DNA of 64,000 nt from positions 90,578 to 154,577 of the forward strand of contig SCFE01000118.1 in NCBI GenBank assembly GCA_004352715.1. Reading direction: 5' to 3'. This DNA is from Hofstenia miamia (Eukaryota; Xenacoelomorpha; Acoela). Shown piece after piece: positions 48,641 to 60,509 of this stretch. The notes under the pieces were generated by a model. The model did no database searches. It was not told the DNA's origin and worked only from the letters and a program-made list of their open reading frames with translations. Within the stretch, counting starts at the first letter, position 1. Every line of letters begins with the position of its first letter. Both the position numbers and the translations under genes were made by a program.

Positions 48641-49059
48641 AAGCTCCTAAAAAACGACAGTTATGCAAATTGTTAAAACATTTCTTTGACAGCTATTGCA
48701 GTATATGATTGATATGATCCTTTCACTCTCAAACAATATTTCTTAAATTAGTGCATGAAAGCTTTAATAGTTGGCAAAAGTTTAATTGATGAAGATCGAG
48801 CTGAAGATTCAGGATGCATGGTCTTCTAGTGATATTTTAAAGCAATATTGCCAGAAGTCTGAACTCTCAAAATTCTTTTGTTATGTATTACAAGTAGTGT
48901 AAAAACCAAAAATCAAAGTCTTTCTCTTTTGCTTTATGGTAGATCTAGAGATAGGCACTAAGACTGAAGACTCCCCTGGATCATTTAAATTAATGTCAAT
49001 TCAGTCTATTGTAAGTCCATTCGTATGATACATTTAAAAATTGTATCCAACTTTTCAAT
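48641..49059. other. Intergenic DNA
   Basis: No gene. It contains the short repeat at about 48,770-48,825 also seen at 47,163-47,220. Confidence 0.55.
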
Positions 49060-49374
49060 TTGTTAGTAATCAACTGTTTAATATCTGGTAATTCTCCTGA
49101 TGAAATTGCACCATATCTTTGTGGAGCTAATCTTTTTGCATTGAAGAAAAAGGACGGTGGAATTCGCCCAATTGCTGTGGGAGAAGTTCTTCGAAGATTG
49201 ATTGCCAAATGCTTATGTCAATTGTCAAGGAATAAGGCAGCTGCTCTTTTTTCTCCACTTCAAGTTGGTGTAGGCATTAAGGGAGGTTGTGAAGCTGTCA
49301 TCCATGCTTTGAATGGATTGGTGGAAGCTGTTGGATCGAAGACAAATTTGGCATTTCTCCAGTTTTTAATTTAG
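49060..49374 (+). pseudogene. Reverse transcriptase fragment (LINE-like), N-terminal RT motifs
   Basis: The frame of 104 codons contains LFALKKKDGGIRPIAVGEVL, then RRLIAKCLCQL and QVGVGIKGGCEAVIHALNGL. KKDGG-RPI-VGEVLRRL-AK is the fingers region of RTs, and QxGVG-KGGCEA-IHA corresponds to the following helix. Catalytic YxDD is absent: the frame breaks after TNLAFLQ and a 1000-N gap follows at 49,484. The codon composition is richer in G+C than the surroundings. The clade cannot be fixed from this piece. Confidence 0.8.
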
Positions 49375-49483
49375 AGGCTAATGAACTAGGTTCGAATTCG
49401 ATCCAAGCGTTATTCACTGAGATATTAACGATTATTCCCCAAAATATAGGATCATGCCGGTATAGTGGGTTGTTAAATGAAAT

Positions 49484-50483
49484 NNNNNNNNNNNNNNNNN
49501 NNNNNNNNNNNNNNNNNNNNNNNNNNNNNNNNNNNNNNNNNNNNNNNNNNNNNNNNNNNNNNNNNNNNNNNNNNNNNNNNNNNNNNNNNNNNNNNNNNNN
49601 NNNNNNNNNNNNNNNNNNNNNNNNNNNNNNNNNNNNNNNNNNNNNNNNNNNNNNNNNNNNNNNNNNNNNNNNNNNNNNNNNNNNNNNNNNNNNNNNNNNN
49701 NNNNNNNNNNNNNNNNNNNNNNNNNNNNNNNNNNNNNNNNNNNNNNNNNNNNNNNNNNNNNNNNNNNNNNNNNNNNNNNNNNNNNNNNNNNNNNNNNNNN
49801 NNNNNNNNNNNNNNNNNNNNNNNNNNNNNNNNNNNNNNNNNNNNNNNNNNNNNNNNNNNNNNNNNNNNNNNNNNNNNNNNNNNNNNNNNNNNNNNNNNNN
49901 NNNNNNNNNNNNNNNNNNNNNNNNNNNNNNNNNNNNNNNNNNNNNNNNNNNNNNNNNNNNNNNNNNNNNNNNNNNNNNNNNNNNNNNNNNNNNNNNNNNN
50001 NNNNNNNNNNNNNNNNNNNNNNNNNNNNNNNNNNNNNNNNNNNNNNNNNNNNNNNNNNNNNNNNNNNNNNNNNNNNNNNNNNNNNNNNNNNNNNNNNNNN
50101 NNNNNNNNNNNNNNNNNNNNNNNNNNNNNNNNNNNNNNNNNNNNNNNNNNNNNNNNNNNNNNNNNNNNNNNNNNNNNNNNNNNNNNNNNNNNNNNNNNNN
50201 NNNNNNNNNNNNNNNNNNNNNNNNNNNNNNNNNNNNNNNNNNNNNNNNNNNNNNNNNNNNNNNNNNNNNNNNNNNNNNNNNNNNNNNNNNNNNNNNNNNN
50301 NNNNNNNNNNNNNNNNNNNNNNNNNNNNNNNNNNNNNNNNNNNNNNNNNNNNNNNNNNNNNNNNNNNNNNNNNNNNNNNNNNNNNNNNNNNNNNNNNNNN
50401 NNNNNNNNNNNNNNNNNNNNNNNNNNNNNNNNNNNNNNNNNNNNNNNNNNNNNNNNNNNNNNNNNNNNNNNNNNNNNNNNNNN
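49484..50483. other. Assembly gap, exactly 1000 N
   Basis: Placeholder-length gap whose right side opens into TA-rich sequence. Confidence 0.95.
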
Positions 50484-50527
50484 ATATATAAATATCATTT
50501 AATTATATATATATATATATATATATA
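50484..50527. repeat. TA-rich microsatellite
   Basis: TA tract at about 50,503-50,527 just after the gap. Confidence 0.9.
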
Positions 50528-50809
50528 GGTTTATATATAGGGCTCTTTAAAATAAGTATGGGTCGATTTGTACACTAACATTTTATACATAGCTCTATGT
50601 ACAGTGTACACTTTCCAGAAATACAGGGCTTTGCGTAAATTTTTGATAAATACAGGGCTCTGTACATTTACTATAGTAGCATTACAATTCACACTGGTAT
50701 CACAAAAATGTCAATATATTATTGCATAATAACTTTGCTAATAATATAGCAATAATTGATTCAACGAACAATTTCATTCCGTATTTTTCACAAGTTTCTA
50801 TGGAGTGGA

Positions 50810-51361
50810 ACAAGGCACGGTAGCCACCTACAGGGAATGGAGAAGAATGGTACAAAGAATGGTCTTGAACAATGAGATTCACAGCCGATAAAATATTAAA
50901 TAGAACATTAAGAAAGAGGACAAAGAGCAAGGAATTGGTTTTGTGGGGGCGCAAGGACACATGTTCAGTCCATACTCAAGTTTGCGGAAAAATTGAACTC
51001 CAAGATGAGTACGATTATTAGAAAAATTCACTGGGAGAGGCAGATTCGAGCGGATACACTGAAAAGAAGATAACACATGTCTTGTTTGGGTTAAAATCAA
51101 TATGGTTAACAAAAGACCAAATAACGAAAAGTTCAAAATCAAATGAGATATTGGAGGCAAAAGAGCTGTGGAAGTAAAAAATAGCAATGTCGTAGACATA
51201 AAGCAGGAAGAGTTGATAAATGATGCAGAGAGATAGTTAATAGTAACAAAGAAGAAAAGAACAGCAAACACAGAACCTTGAGGGACGCCACTAGTTTCAA
51301 GGACAAGGGAAGAGATAGCTGAATCGATAGTTGTGGAATGCACTCTGTTTTTTTGTGTCAA
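50810..51361 (-). pseudogene. Degenerate LINE reverse transcriptase fragment
   Basis: The minus strand from 51,361 reads ETSGVPQGSVFAVLFFFVTI, then NYLSAS, matching the RT motif GVPQGSVLGPLLF. The catalytic region near 51,185-51,215 is recognisable only in another frame, as YVYDIAIFYFHSS, where YxDD-type RTs have YADD. The active site is therefore altered as well as frameshifted. DNA further toward 50,810 is consistent with the following RT part but has no clear motif. Non-functional. Confidence 0.72.
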
Positions 51362-51534
51362 TTAATATTATTGTATATTTAGTAATTCAAAGCCTAAAAC
51401 AGAGAATGTTTGGACTTTCTATAATTATGTTTCAATCAAATTACATCCTCTTATTACATTTTACATTAGTTATTCGTTGTAAAGATTGACATTGAATGTA
51501 AAAATGTACAGAGAGCCCTTTATTTGTTGAATAT

Positions 51535-51576
51535 GAATATATATATGTAGGTACATATATATATATATATGTAGGT

Positions 51577-51609
<33 letters not shown>

Positions 51610-51896
51610 GTATATATATATNNNNNNNNNNNNNNNNNNNNNNNNNNNNNNNNNNNNNNNNNNNNNNNNNNNNNNNNNNNNNNNNNNNNNNNNNNNNNNN
51701 NNNNNNNNNNNNNNNNNNNNNNNNNNNNNNNNNNNNNNNNNNNNNNNNNNNNNNNNNNNNNNNNNNNNNNNNNNNNNNNNNNNNNNNNNNNNNNNNNNNN
51801 NNNNNNNNNNNNNNNNNNNNNNNNNNNNNNNNNNNNNNNNNNNNNNNNNNNNNNNNNNNNNNNNNNNNNNNNNNNNNNNNNNNNNNNNNNNNNNNG

Positions 51897-51927
<31 letters not shown>
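51535..51927. repeat. (TA)n tracts around a 274-N gap
   Basis: Several TA blocks with TATATGTAGGT interruptions at 51,535-51,621, an N run at 51,622-51,895, then TA to 51,927. Confidence 0.95.
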
Positions 51928-51930
<3 letters not shown>

Positions 51931-53090
51931 AAGTAGAATTAGTAATTACTGCATCGACGAATTTATTTCCTCGCATTAATAAATTAATTATACAAAATCA
52001 ATTTAAAAAATAAGTTTTATGGCGTGTATAAACCCTTTAATATCACCCACGAAAGCGGTGCCTTTTACCCATTCAAGTGATAATATGGGGTTAGTCAAAG
52101 CTAAAGTCTTTTTTTCAGAGAGCTGGGAAATATATGTGAAAACAGCAACTGATTTCCCATCAAAACTGACTGCAAAGAAACTATCAACTAAATTCGACAA
52201 AATTTATTTTATCATTATAACAATATTTTTTAGAATTATTAACTTCAGAAGCCCAAGGTTGATTATTTGAAGCGCTTTGGCCAAAACTGTGATTAAAAGT
52301 AATATTGTTCAATAATATAACATGACATTTTTTTTGCTTGTTCGTGATTATTGTTTTTAATTTTTTGATGTTTACTGACACGACAGATGAGTAACAAAAT
52401 TTAATTCAATTTTATTCATTCATTTCCATACTGACATTCTAGCAACAGATTTGTTGATTTTTTACGAATGCCTTGTCTGAACGAAACGAATACAATTAAT
52501 GCATCAAGAGAATTCATTTTCCATTGAAGTAATTGATTCTTCAACTAAGCCATTTTATTTCTTACAAATATGGCAACAGGTATTATTAGAAACCGAAGAA
52601 TCTGACGAGGATATGGATAAACAGATGAGTAACGGAAGTATTTATCAATTTAAAATATTGACATTATACATGGCCGACAGCAAGTGATGTTTTACAACAA
52701 AGATGGTGGAACTGTGCCATGTTCGAGTTCAAATGAATTGCTGAGACAAGATTGTTCGTACGTAGACAAAACAAGCACCAAAACAACAAAGAACAGATGA
52801 GCAATATTATTATTTTTTTTTCATTAAGACTACTTTCTAAAAGAAAATTACAAATAAATAAAAATTATGTACAAAATAAATAAGAGTTCTTTTCTTTGCA
52901 ACAAGAGCAATTGTATATAAGATGAAAAGAACAATGATTAGCAATGCTGTAAGATTTCAAGAAATAATTCCAAAAATTAATTTAATGCTTTCGAACCTTT
53001 TTTGGACAATCGAATAGATGTATCTCAGTATGGTGATGCACATAATTTGCTACTTTAACAATTTTGTGAAAAAATAAATTACTTGTAGAT
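51928..53090. other. Intergenic DNA, no gene recognised
   Basis: Short motif-free frames only. A run of T at 52,808-52,818 and adenine-rich words suggest an ordinary AT-rich spacer. Confidence 0.55.
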
Positions 53091-53095
53091 TTATT

Positions 53096-53297
53096 ACCTC
53101 CGCCAAGGAGATTATGTTTTCGGCAGCGTTGGTTTGTTTGTCTGTTAGCAACTTTACGGAAAAAGTAATAGATGGATTGACCTCAAATTTTCACCAGAGG
53201 TGCGTCTCCGCCCAAGGAGGAATCCACTAAATTTTGGTGCTGATCCGGGGACACAAGCTGCGTGGCGGAGGTCTGCACTCTCCGAGTGCTTTTCTAG
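53096..53297 (+). repeat. 'ACCTCCGCCAAGGAG' dispersed repeat, ~200 bp
   Basis: Starts ACCTCCGCCAAGGAGATTAT, includes TTGGTTTGTTTGTCTGTTAG, GATGGATTGACCTCAAATTT and TTTGGTGCTGATCCGGGG, and ends GTGGCGGAGGTCTGCACTCT then CTTTTCTAGT. CCTCCGCCA and TGGCGGAGG near the ends form a short inverted match. It is GC-rich compared with its surroundings. From memory this motif recurs across many aquatic invertebrates; I cannot verify that here. Mechanism unknown. Confidence 0.7.
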
Positions 53298-55847
53298 TTA
53301 TTCAGATATTTTGACGTGAAAACTGTTTTGGTTGATCTTCTTGTTGAAGTGCGAGGAATGAAAATGTCGATGAAATCTTTATAATTTAAATCTACTTTAT
53401 GGTTAAAAGTTTGTTGAGGTAAGGCAACCTGCTCCCACAGCAAGTGCAGAGTGAAACGCGCTAAACGAAACATCCGAACATATTTTCAATAAAAGATAAT
53501 TTGAATAAATGCTACACTAATCACGTGAAAAATCAAGCTCCTATAAAATCGACACTGTCATGGACATTGAGCAATTGGGAGCTACAAGGCTGTTCTCAAC
53601 TATTGTAGCTTGAATAATGATCAAAATGTGCTAATCAGCGAATAATGAAGATAGGAATATTCAAGCCTTTATTGTGTAACAGTGAAACGAGATTTAATCA
53701 CAATAAAGAGCAGAATTCTACGATTTGATGGCATTGATGAGATTGAAACTAAGGAAAATGGAAATCGAAGAGGGTGATATGGTCTTTATGAAATGAAAGA
53801 CTAAACGTTTTGCATTGCTAGTCTTTGAATTACAATCGACGAACGATTGGTGGCATCAAGATACCGGAGAGTCATTCGTTGGTGTGTCGATACTGACTAC
53901 AGCCCATGAAAGTATTATCATTTTAAATTTTAAAGATCTCTCAAATTCTTTCAATTTCTTATAAGAATTTTTAAAATTGCAACTATAATTAGAAAATATT
54001 CAATTTGGTTCCATTGGAGTATTTGGTGTGGAAACTTTGTCTTCAAAGACCAAAATCAATTCTGTATTTCACTTATATATTGCATTATATTATGAAACTT
54101 CAAAGCAACTAAGCTTAAATTATCAAGCAAATAAATATTTAATGGTAAATCTTCAGTTATTTCATGTTATTTTGAAGGGAAAAGTTCCAATATTACACTT
54201 TAAAAATTCAAACCAATAATTTTCTAATTATAGTGACACGCTTAAAATATCTTATATGATCGTGAAAAAAATTAAAGTTTAAGTTGGTAACAGTTGGAAG
54301 ATGGTTATAAATGGTCTACTTTTACAAATAACCGGATGAACACAAATCTCAAAAGTTTCAGTTTTACATTCCTACAGAGATGAAGAATTTTGCAAACGTT
54401 GTGTATCTTTTTTAAGAGCTACATGTAAACTTAAAATACAATGTCTTCTGCAAATATGTCATTGAAAAATTAACAATTACCAAAAAAATTTCCAATTTCT
54501 CGAAATTAATGAACAATTGTAACAATGGTTAGATTAGTTTTTAATGCAAATTTACTCTGAACAGAGCCAGGATTTTGCCGCATAATGAATATTGATTTTA
54601 CATTTTTACTGGGCAATTTTCTCCTAACGAAGGCTCTAGCATTTCTTGTAAATTGTAAAAAAATTATACGTGATTTGTCAAATGATTTGAAAATGAAATG
54701 AACTATGACAAATTTAAATTACTGGTAACCAGGAGACTAAAATATATATTTTATAATCTTCCCCAGAAAATATATTTATTTTTACTAAACAATTATTTCT
54801 GTTAATGAACCCTCGCTGATATACTACCCTAGCGGTAATACCAGATAAATTTCGAAACAAAATACACCAATTGATTGCCATTTAATATGACGCGAATGAT
54901 ACCAATCACATTTGCTTCTGTTCGTGAAATAATCCTTTCGGATGTGCACAATGTGAATTTAATCTTGAAACAAAAATATAAATTCTCCAAGAGCATTAGA
55001 CCAAAATATATTTTATATATTTATTTTTTGGCTACTGAAAATAAATATATCTATTTTTTGAAAAAAAATTAACTTAGCAAAGAATTTCTTTTTACTAAGT
55101 ACAGCCGTCAAAGATTACATAAAATCCTTACTGAGTTGCCACCAACCCACCCAAAGCCTGTGATTAATCGCTGCAACAAATGACTGGAAACCTGCGTCTC
55201 TTATATGAACATTACAAGGAATTTTAACAATTATTAGTATAATTATCTAATCAAATCAAGGAATCTAACAAATCGTTAGCTCCAAAACTCACCAATCAAA
55301 TCAATAATACGAATTTACAGACCCAACAAGCATTCATTGCGGGAAATTTTAAAACATTGGTATCGGCAATTACTAAGTTTCAGGATAGAATTTCATTGAT
55401 AGATTCCACGAAATTATTGAAGACATTTATAACGACATTACTTGTGAACTTCGTAGAATACAAAATTATTGAAAGCTTTTTTTGCCACATTTTGCCAACA
55501 TGTGTGAATTGGGAAAATTTCTCATCAACCCTTGGAGATTTCATCAATATTTCTACCCCTTGCACCAGTTTATCGGAAGGTACCTATGTCATCTGCGAAT
55601 GTCGAGAAAGTTGTCTCGAAAATTGAGCTCACCATGAAGTAAAAATTGTCAGTGAGTTTGTATTTTGTCCTCAGCTTAAGTAAATTTTCAGCTTTTCTGC
55701 AGCGGCTTAGTGTATTTTAACGCAATTTTTTACGGAACTTTTAAGCATTTTTTCGCAACAAAGTCCTGGCACTGATAATAAATAATCCAATTGACTATTG
55801 TAAAGATATAAGAAACAATATTTATTAAATGTTAATTATTCTAAATC
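53298..55847. other. Intergenic DNA, no gene recognised
   Basis: The longest frame, about 89 codons near 55,357, has no domain. The stretch has many short direct words but no repeat architecture I can define. Confidence 0.55.
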
Positions 55848-56749
55848 TTAACCCTCGCCAGGTCATGCTCTGATCCAACTTAGCCAGGTCAAGGGGTGAT
55901 CATTTTGATCACCCCACTTAAATGGTCAATATACATGTTATACGATGTTATAAGTTAACTGAAGTAATAGATATATCATTCCGGCCCATTTCTCATATAT
56001 TAATTGATATTTTGAAAGTAAATCAAAGGTATTTCAACATAAACATGTAAGTAGAACACATTTTTACATACAGTTATGTATCTGATGATGATGGTTGAGA
56101 TGAAGAAGAGGCTCCTGCAGCTGAATTTCCAGCTCCTACATACGATTCAAGCACTGAAATCATTGAATTGTGTAAACCAGCTTTGTTTTCAAGTTTGCGA
56201 GTCATATGTTGAGAAGCTAACTGTTTAGCTAGCTCCTTCAGGAAGACGCGTCTTCTGTCCTTGCTTCTGACAATAGACCATGCCGGATGATTGAATTCGA
56301 ATATCGTTTGAGTATTTACCCCACCAACATCCAGGATATTCTGAAAATGTACCACGGGCCATCTTCTTGCGGTACACCTCGTGGAGTATTTCTTACACAT
56401 TTGGTCGACCACGTAAACTCCTGCCTTTGTTTTGTTGTAGGTAAAGATAATTTCCGGCTTTCTCTTGTCATTCTCGGATTCTGGTATGCTGCGATCATGA
56501 TGAAGATGCGATATCATGTGAATGGTCCTTTTAGGATTTCGACCAATCGGCGCAATGCATCCAGAGTTTCGTCAGCGCTAGGCGTGACTCTGTGCGACTT
56601 CCGTGGTTGATATTCGCACACATTACACAGAATGCCGATAAAGTAAAAGTCAGGAATAACGAAGGCCAAGCGGTTACCTGTTAAAGAATAAATCGATCAA
56701 ATACACAAGGGTGATCAAAACAACCACCCCTTGACCTGGCGAGGGTTAA
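55848..56749 (-). mobile_element. piggyBac element, internally deleted, with TTAA duplications
   Basis: TTAA at 55,848-55,851 and 56,746-56,749 flank inverted ends CCCTCGCCAGGTCA (55,852) and, on the reverse strand, CCCTCGCCAGGTCAAGGGGT (56,745). Subterminal GGGGTGATCA-TTT-TGATCACCCC forms a hairpin. An element of 894 bp against the usual 2.4 kb or more implies a large internal deletion; only the transposase C-terminal part remains. Confidence 0.92.
56074..56563 (-). pseudogene. piggyBac transposase, C-terminal fragment
   Basis: The minus-strand frame reads SGCIAPIGRNPKRTIHMISH near 56,563-56,505, then SENDKRKPEIIFTYNKTKAG, VYVVDQMCKKYSTRCTARRW, PVVHFQNILDVGGVNTQTIF and FNHPAWSIVR. KPE-I--YN-TK-GV-VVDQM...Y-T-R--RRWP is the hallmark region of piggyBac transposases, including a late catalytic aspartate in VVDQ. 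The end is serine-rich and lacks a clear Cys-rich zinc-binding tail. The upstream half with the other catalytic aspartates is missing and a stop precedes it. Confidence 0.9.
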
Positions 56750-57179
56750 GATCGAACGGTGTTGTCTGATAAAATAAATGATAGCGAAACAGAAAATGTT
56801 GATCTTACTAAACTAATATGCAAAGTAAAACCAACTATAAATTGAAGCAAATAAAACCATTGCCCACAACAGGATCCACAGAATCACATCTACACTTGCC
56901 TCAGCTATACAAATTTCAAGTGCTAGAAATGAAATGAAACAGTGGAAATATTCGAGATGTTTAAAAATAATTTTAATGAAAAATTCAGGCAATGCAAAAG
57001 TCTTATAAATGCTTAACCTGATTTATATGACTGTATAAAAGCCAATGAACGAATGATGCCTGACATTGATAATTGAAGAGTAGCTAATTTGACGTAAGTG
57101 TTGGGATCATAAATGAATATCATCGCCTAAAATGAAACGATTATAGGTATAGAAGCAAAATAGCATGCATATATATATA
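56750..57179. other. Intergenic spacer
   Basis: No gene. Ends in a short TA tract (57,168-57,179) that is the target of the mariner insertion. Confidence 0.6.
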
Positions 57180-57370
57180 CTTAGGGTTGTCAAAAAGTTT
57201 TGAGACTGCTGTTTTTTTACTAAAGAATCCAGGCATAATATGACTCATTTGTATCGTAAATACTAAATATATGCGTAAAGCACATTTCTGTATATTTGCA
57301 CTTTGATCCCCCAAAAATATGCCTTTGTGCAAACAATAATCTGTGCACGAAAATTATTGAAAAAAGGAAA

Positions 57371-58082
57371 ATGGAGTGCGAACGTAAGTCGTATCGTTTT
57401 TTTATTGAGACAATGAGACGAAACGGGGAATCAGCATCCCATATCTATGATTTATTAAATGGTGCGTGGAACAGAGAAGCACCCTCACGTGCAACGGTGT
57501 TTCGTATTTATAAAGAACTGGATGATGGAGTGCGTCAGTCCTTTGAAGAGGCAGACCGAATCGGGAGACCATCATCAATTTGTTGTCCAACCAACATCGA
57601 TTTGGTCAAGCAATTGGTTTCTGATAACTGCCATATATCGACTAGAGAAATTGAAAATGCAGTTAATATTAGTCATGGTTCAATCTTGAATATATTGCAT
57701 AATCACTTGCATTTAAAAAATTTGTGCAGCAGATGGATACCACACGAACTGACGCAGTCTAACAAAAATGAGCGAGTCGCTTGTGCCAAAGTGTGGATAC
57801 AATTTTGCGTCCAATGATTTATGTAATATTACTTTCATTGATGAGAAATGGTGTTACTTGCGGTCTGTTGGATCTAAACAATCCAATAAATCTTGGATAT
57901 CTGATGCGAGTGAGAAACCAAAGGTGTGTCAGCGAACAATATCGGATAACAAAATCATGATAGTAGTAGCAATATCGTTGGGTGGTTAATGGAACTGTGA
58001 AGTTCTCAAGGACGGAAGGAACGTTGACAGTGCAAGATATATCGAGTGCATAAAAAATATTCATAAAAAATCAATTACCATA
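57371..58082 (+). pseudogene. mariner transposase, copy 1 (N-terminal and first catalytic D)
   Basis: Start ATG at 57,371 gives MECERKSYRFFIETMRRNGE, the usual mariner N-terminus. The helix-turn-helix region follows (PSRATVFRIYKELDDGVRQS, GRPSSICCPTNIDLVKQLV, ISHGSILNILHNHLHLKNL). The frame stops at 57,817, and another frame continues with TFIDEKWCYLRSVGSKQSNK, carrying the first catalytic aspartate. The copy ends at the N at 58,083. An ATG at 57,296 lies further upstream but adds sequence unlike mariner. Frameshifts make it inactive. Confidence 0.88.
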
Positions 58083-58083
58083 N
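58083..58083. other. Single-N contig join in mariner
   Basis: Joins two near-identical ~800-bp stretches. Confidence 0.9.
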
Positions 58084-58171
58084 CATTTCTGTATATTTGC
58101 ACTTTGATCCCCCACAAATATGCCTTTGTGCAAACAATAATCTGTGCACGAAAATTATTGAAAAAAGGAAA

Positions 58172-59190
58172 ATGGAGTGCGAACGTAAGTCGTATCGTTT
58201 TTTTATTGAGACAATGAGACGAAACGGGGAATCAGCATCCCATATCTATGATTTATTAAATGGTGCGTGGAACAGAGAAGCACCCTCACGTGCAACGGTG
58301 TTTCGTATTTATACTGGATGATGGAGTGCGTCATTCCTTTGAAGAGGCAAACCGAATCGGGACACCATCATCAATTTGTTGTCCAACCAACATCGATTTG
58401 GTCAAGCAATTGGTTTCTGATAACTGCCATATATCGACTAGAGAAATTGAAAATGCAGTTAATATTAGTCATGGTTCAATCTTGAATATATTGCATAATC
58501 ACTTGCATTTAAAAAATTTGTGCAGCCGATGGATACCACACGAACTGACGCAGTCTAACAAAAATGAGCGAGTCGCTTGTGCCAAAGTGTGGATACAAAA
58601 TTGCGTCCAATGATTTATGTAATATTACTTTCATTGATGAGAAATGGTGTTACTTGCGGTCTGTTGGATCTAAACAATCCAATAAATCTTGGATATCTGA
58701 TGCGAGTGAGAAACCAAAGGTGTGTCAGCGAACAATATCGGATAAAAAAATCATGATAGTAGTAGCAATATCGTTGGGTGGTTAATGGAACTGTGAAGTT
58801 CTCAAGGACGGAAGGAACGTTGACAGTGCAAGATATATCGAGTGCATAAAAAATATTCATAAAAAATCAATTACCATACAAAAAGATGATTTTAATCCAA
58901 GATAATGCGCGACCACATGTGTCCAGACAATCCCTTGAATTTTTTAATAAAAAAACGTCACTTTATGGAAGTAACCGCCTTACTCACCTGACTTCAATAT
59001 GCTTGATCGTTGGATATTTTCTTTCTTTGAAGTCAAGAGAGACAAAATTAGTTTTGCTTCAGTCGATGAATTGGAAACTTTCCTTTTGGATACGTTGGCC
59101 GGTATAAATAAAAACGCATTTAAGAAACAATTTGATCGCCTAATGAATGACTTAAATCGTGTAATCAATTTAGACGGTGACTATATCTAA
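58172..59190 (+). pseudogene. mariner transposase, copy 2 continuing to the C-terminus
   Basis: Repeats copy 1 from ATG 58,172, with a 5-bp deletion at about 58,312 (loss of the KEL codons) and point differences. It then continues beyond it: ILIQDNARPHVSRQSLEFFN near 58,886 (second catalytic D in QDNARPH), a frameshift, and PYSPDFNMLDRWIFSFFEVK near 58,978-59,040 (third catalytic region). The C-terminal frame ends at 59,190 (INLDGDYI-stop). At least three frame breaks. The exact DD34D or DD41D class is not called because a frameshift lies in the spacer. Confidence 0.88.
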
Positions 59191-59270
59191 CAAAAATATA
59201 GTTTTATTTTATAATACAAATATTTATTTTTATTAAAAGGAAAGTCTCAAAACTTTTTGACCACCTTAAG

Positions 59271-59509
59271 GATATATATATATATATATAATCATGTGTT
59301 TCTATGATTCTTATCCATGTCGGGGACGCAAATATAATTTCAATGTCAGAATGTAGGGTGCAGTAAAATATCGCTAGTTTTTTGTAGCATTGCCTAATTA
59401 TTGTTATTAATTGTAACAGAAGTAATTTCAATGACAATATGTTCCTAGAAATGATGGCGATGGTTTTTGTGTTCCAACCCCCATGCAATCCTCAGCCTCG
59501 CTCACATTA
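59271..59509. other. (TA)n tract and spacer before a gap
   Basis: TA tract at 59,273-59,290. The remainder has no gene. Confidence 0.7.
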
Positions 59510-60509
59510 NNNNNNNNNNNNNNNNNNNNNNNNNNNNNNNNNNNNNNNNNNNNNNNNNNNNNNNNNNNNNNNNNNNNNNNNNNNNNNNNNNNNNNNNNNN
59601 NNNNNNNNNNNNNNNNNNNNNNNNNNNNNNNNNNNNNNNNNNNNNNNNNNNNNNNNNNNNNNNNNNNNNNNNNNNNNNNNNNNNNNNNNNNNNNNNNNNN
59701 NNNNNNNNNNNNNNNNNNNNNNNNNNNNNNNNNNNNNNNNNNNNNNNNNNNNNNNNNNNNNNNNNNNNNNNNNNNNNNNNNNNNNNNNNNNNNNNNNNNN
59801 NNNNNNNNNNNNNNNNNNNNNNNNNNNNNNNNNNNNNNNNNNNNNNNNNNNNNNNNNNNNNNNNNNNNNNNNNNNNNNNNNNNNNNNNNNNNNNNNNNNN
59901 NNNNNNNNNNNNNNNNNNNNNNNNNNNNNNNNNNNNNNNNNNNNNNNNNNNNNNNNNNNNNNNNNNNNNNNNNNNNNNNNNNNNNNNNNNNNNNNNNNNN
60001 NNNNNNNNNNNNNNNNNNNNNNNNNNNNNNNNNNNNNNNNNNNNNNNNNNNNNNNNNNNNNNNNNNNNNNNNNNNNNNNNNNNNNNNNNNNNNNNNNNNN
60101 NNNNNNNNNNNNNNNNNNNNNNNNNNNNNNNNNNNNNNNNNNNNNNNNNNNNNNNNNNNNNNNNNNNNNNNNNNNNNNNNNNNNNNNNNNNNNNNNNNNN
60201 NNNNNNNNNNNNNNNNNNNNNNNNNNNNNNNNNNNNNNNNNNNNNNNNNNNNNNNNNNNNNNNNNNNNNNNNNNNNNNNNNNNNNNNNNNNNNNNNNNNN
60301 NNNNNNNNNNNNNNNNNNNNNNNNNNNNNNNNNNNNNNNNNNNNNNNNNNNNNNNNNNNNNNNNNNNNNNNNNNNNNNNNNNNNNNNNNNNNNNNNNNNN
60401 NNNNNNNNNNNNNNNNNNNNNNNNNNNNNNNNNNNNNNNNNNNNNNNNNNNNNNNNNNNNNNNNNNNNNNNNNNNNNNNNNNNNNNNNNNNNNNNNNNNN
60501 NNNNNNNNN
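59510..60509. other. Assembly gap, exactly 1000 N
   Basis: Placeholder-length gap that removes the C-terminal half of the hAT transposase. Confidence 0.95.

Larger units (their letters stand above)
57180..59270 (+). mobile_element. mariner-type transposon, inflated by an assembly repeat
   Basis: The left end CTTAGGGTTGTCAAAAAGTT (57,180) is inverted at the right end, whose reverse strand is CTTAAGGTGGTCAAAAAGTT (59,270). Both continue TTGAGACT. It sits in a TA tract, the expected target. The stretch 57,283-58,082 is repeated at 58,084-58,878 with a single N between. Counting the repeat once leaves about 1.29 kb, a normal mariner length. Confidence 0.9.

Noticed and set aside
56287-56610. Plus-strand 107-codon frame
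   Set aside because: Antisense shadow of the piggyBac transposase fragment.
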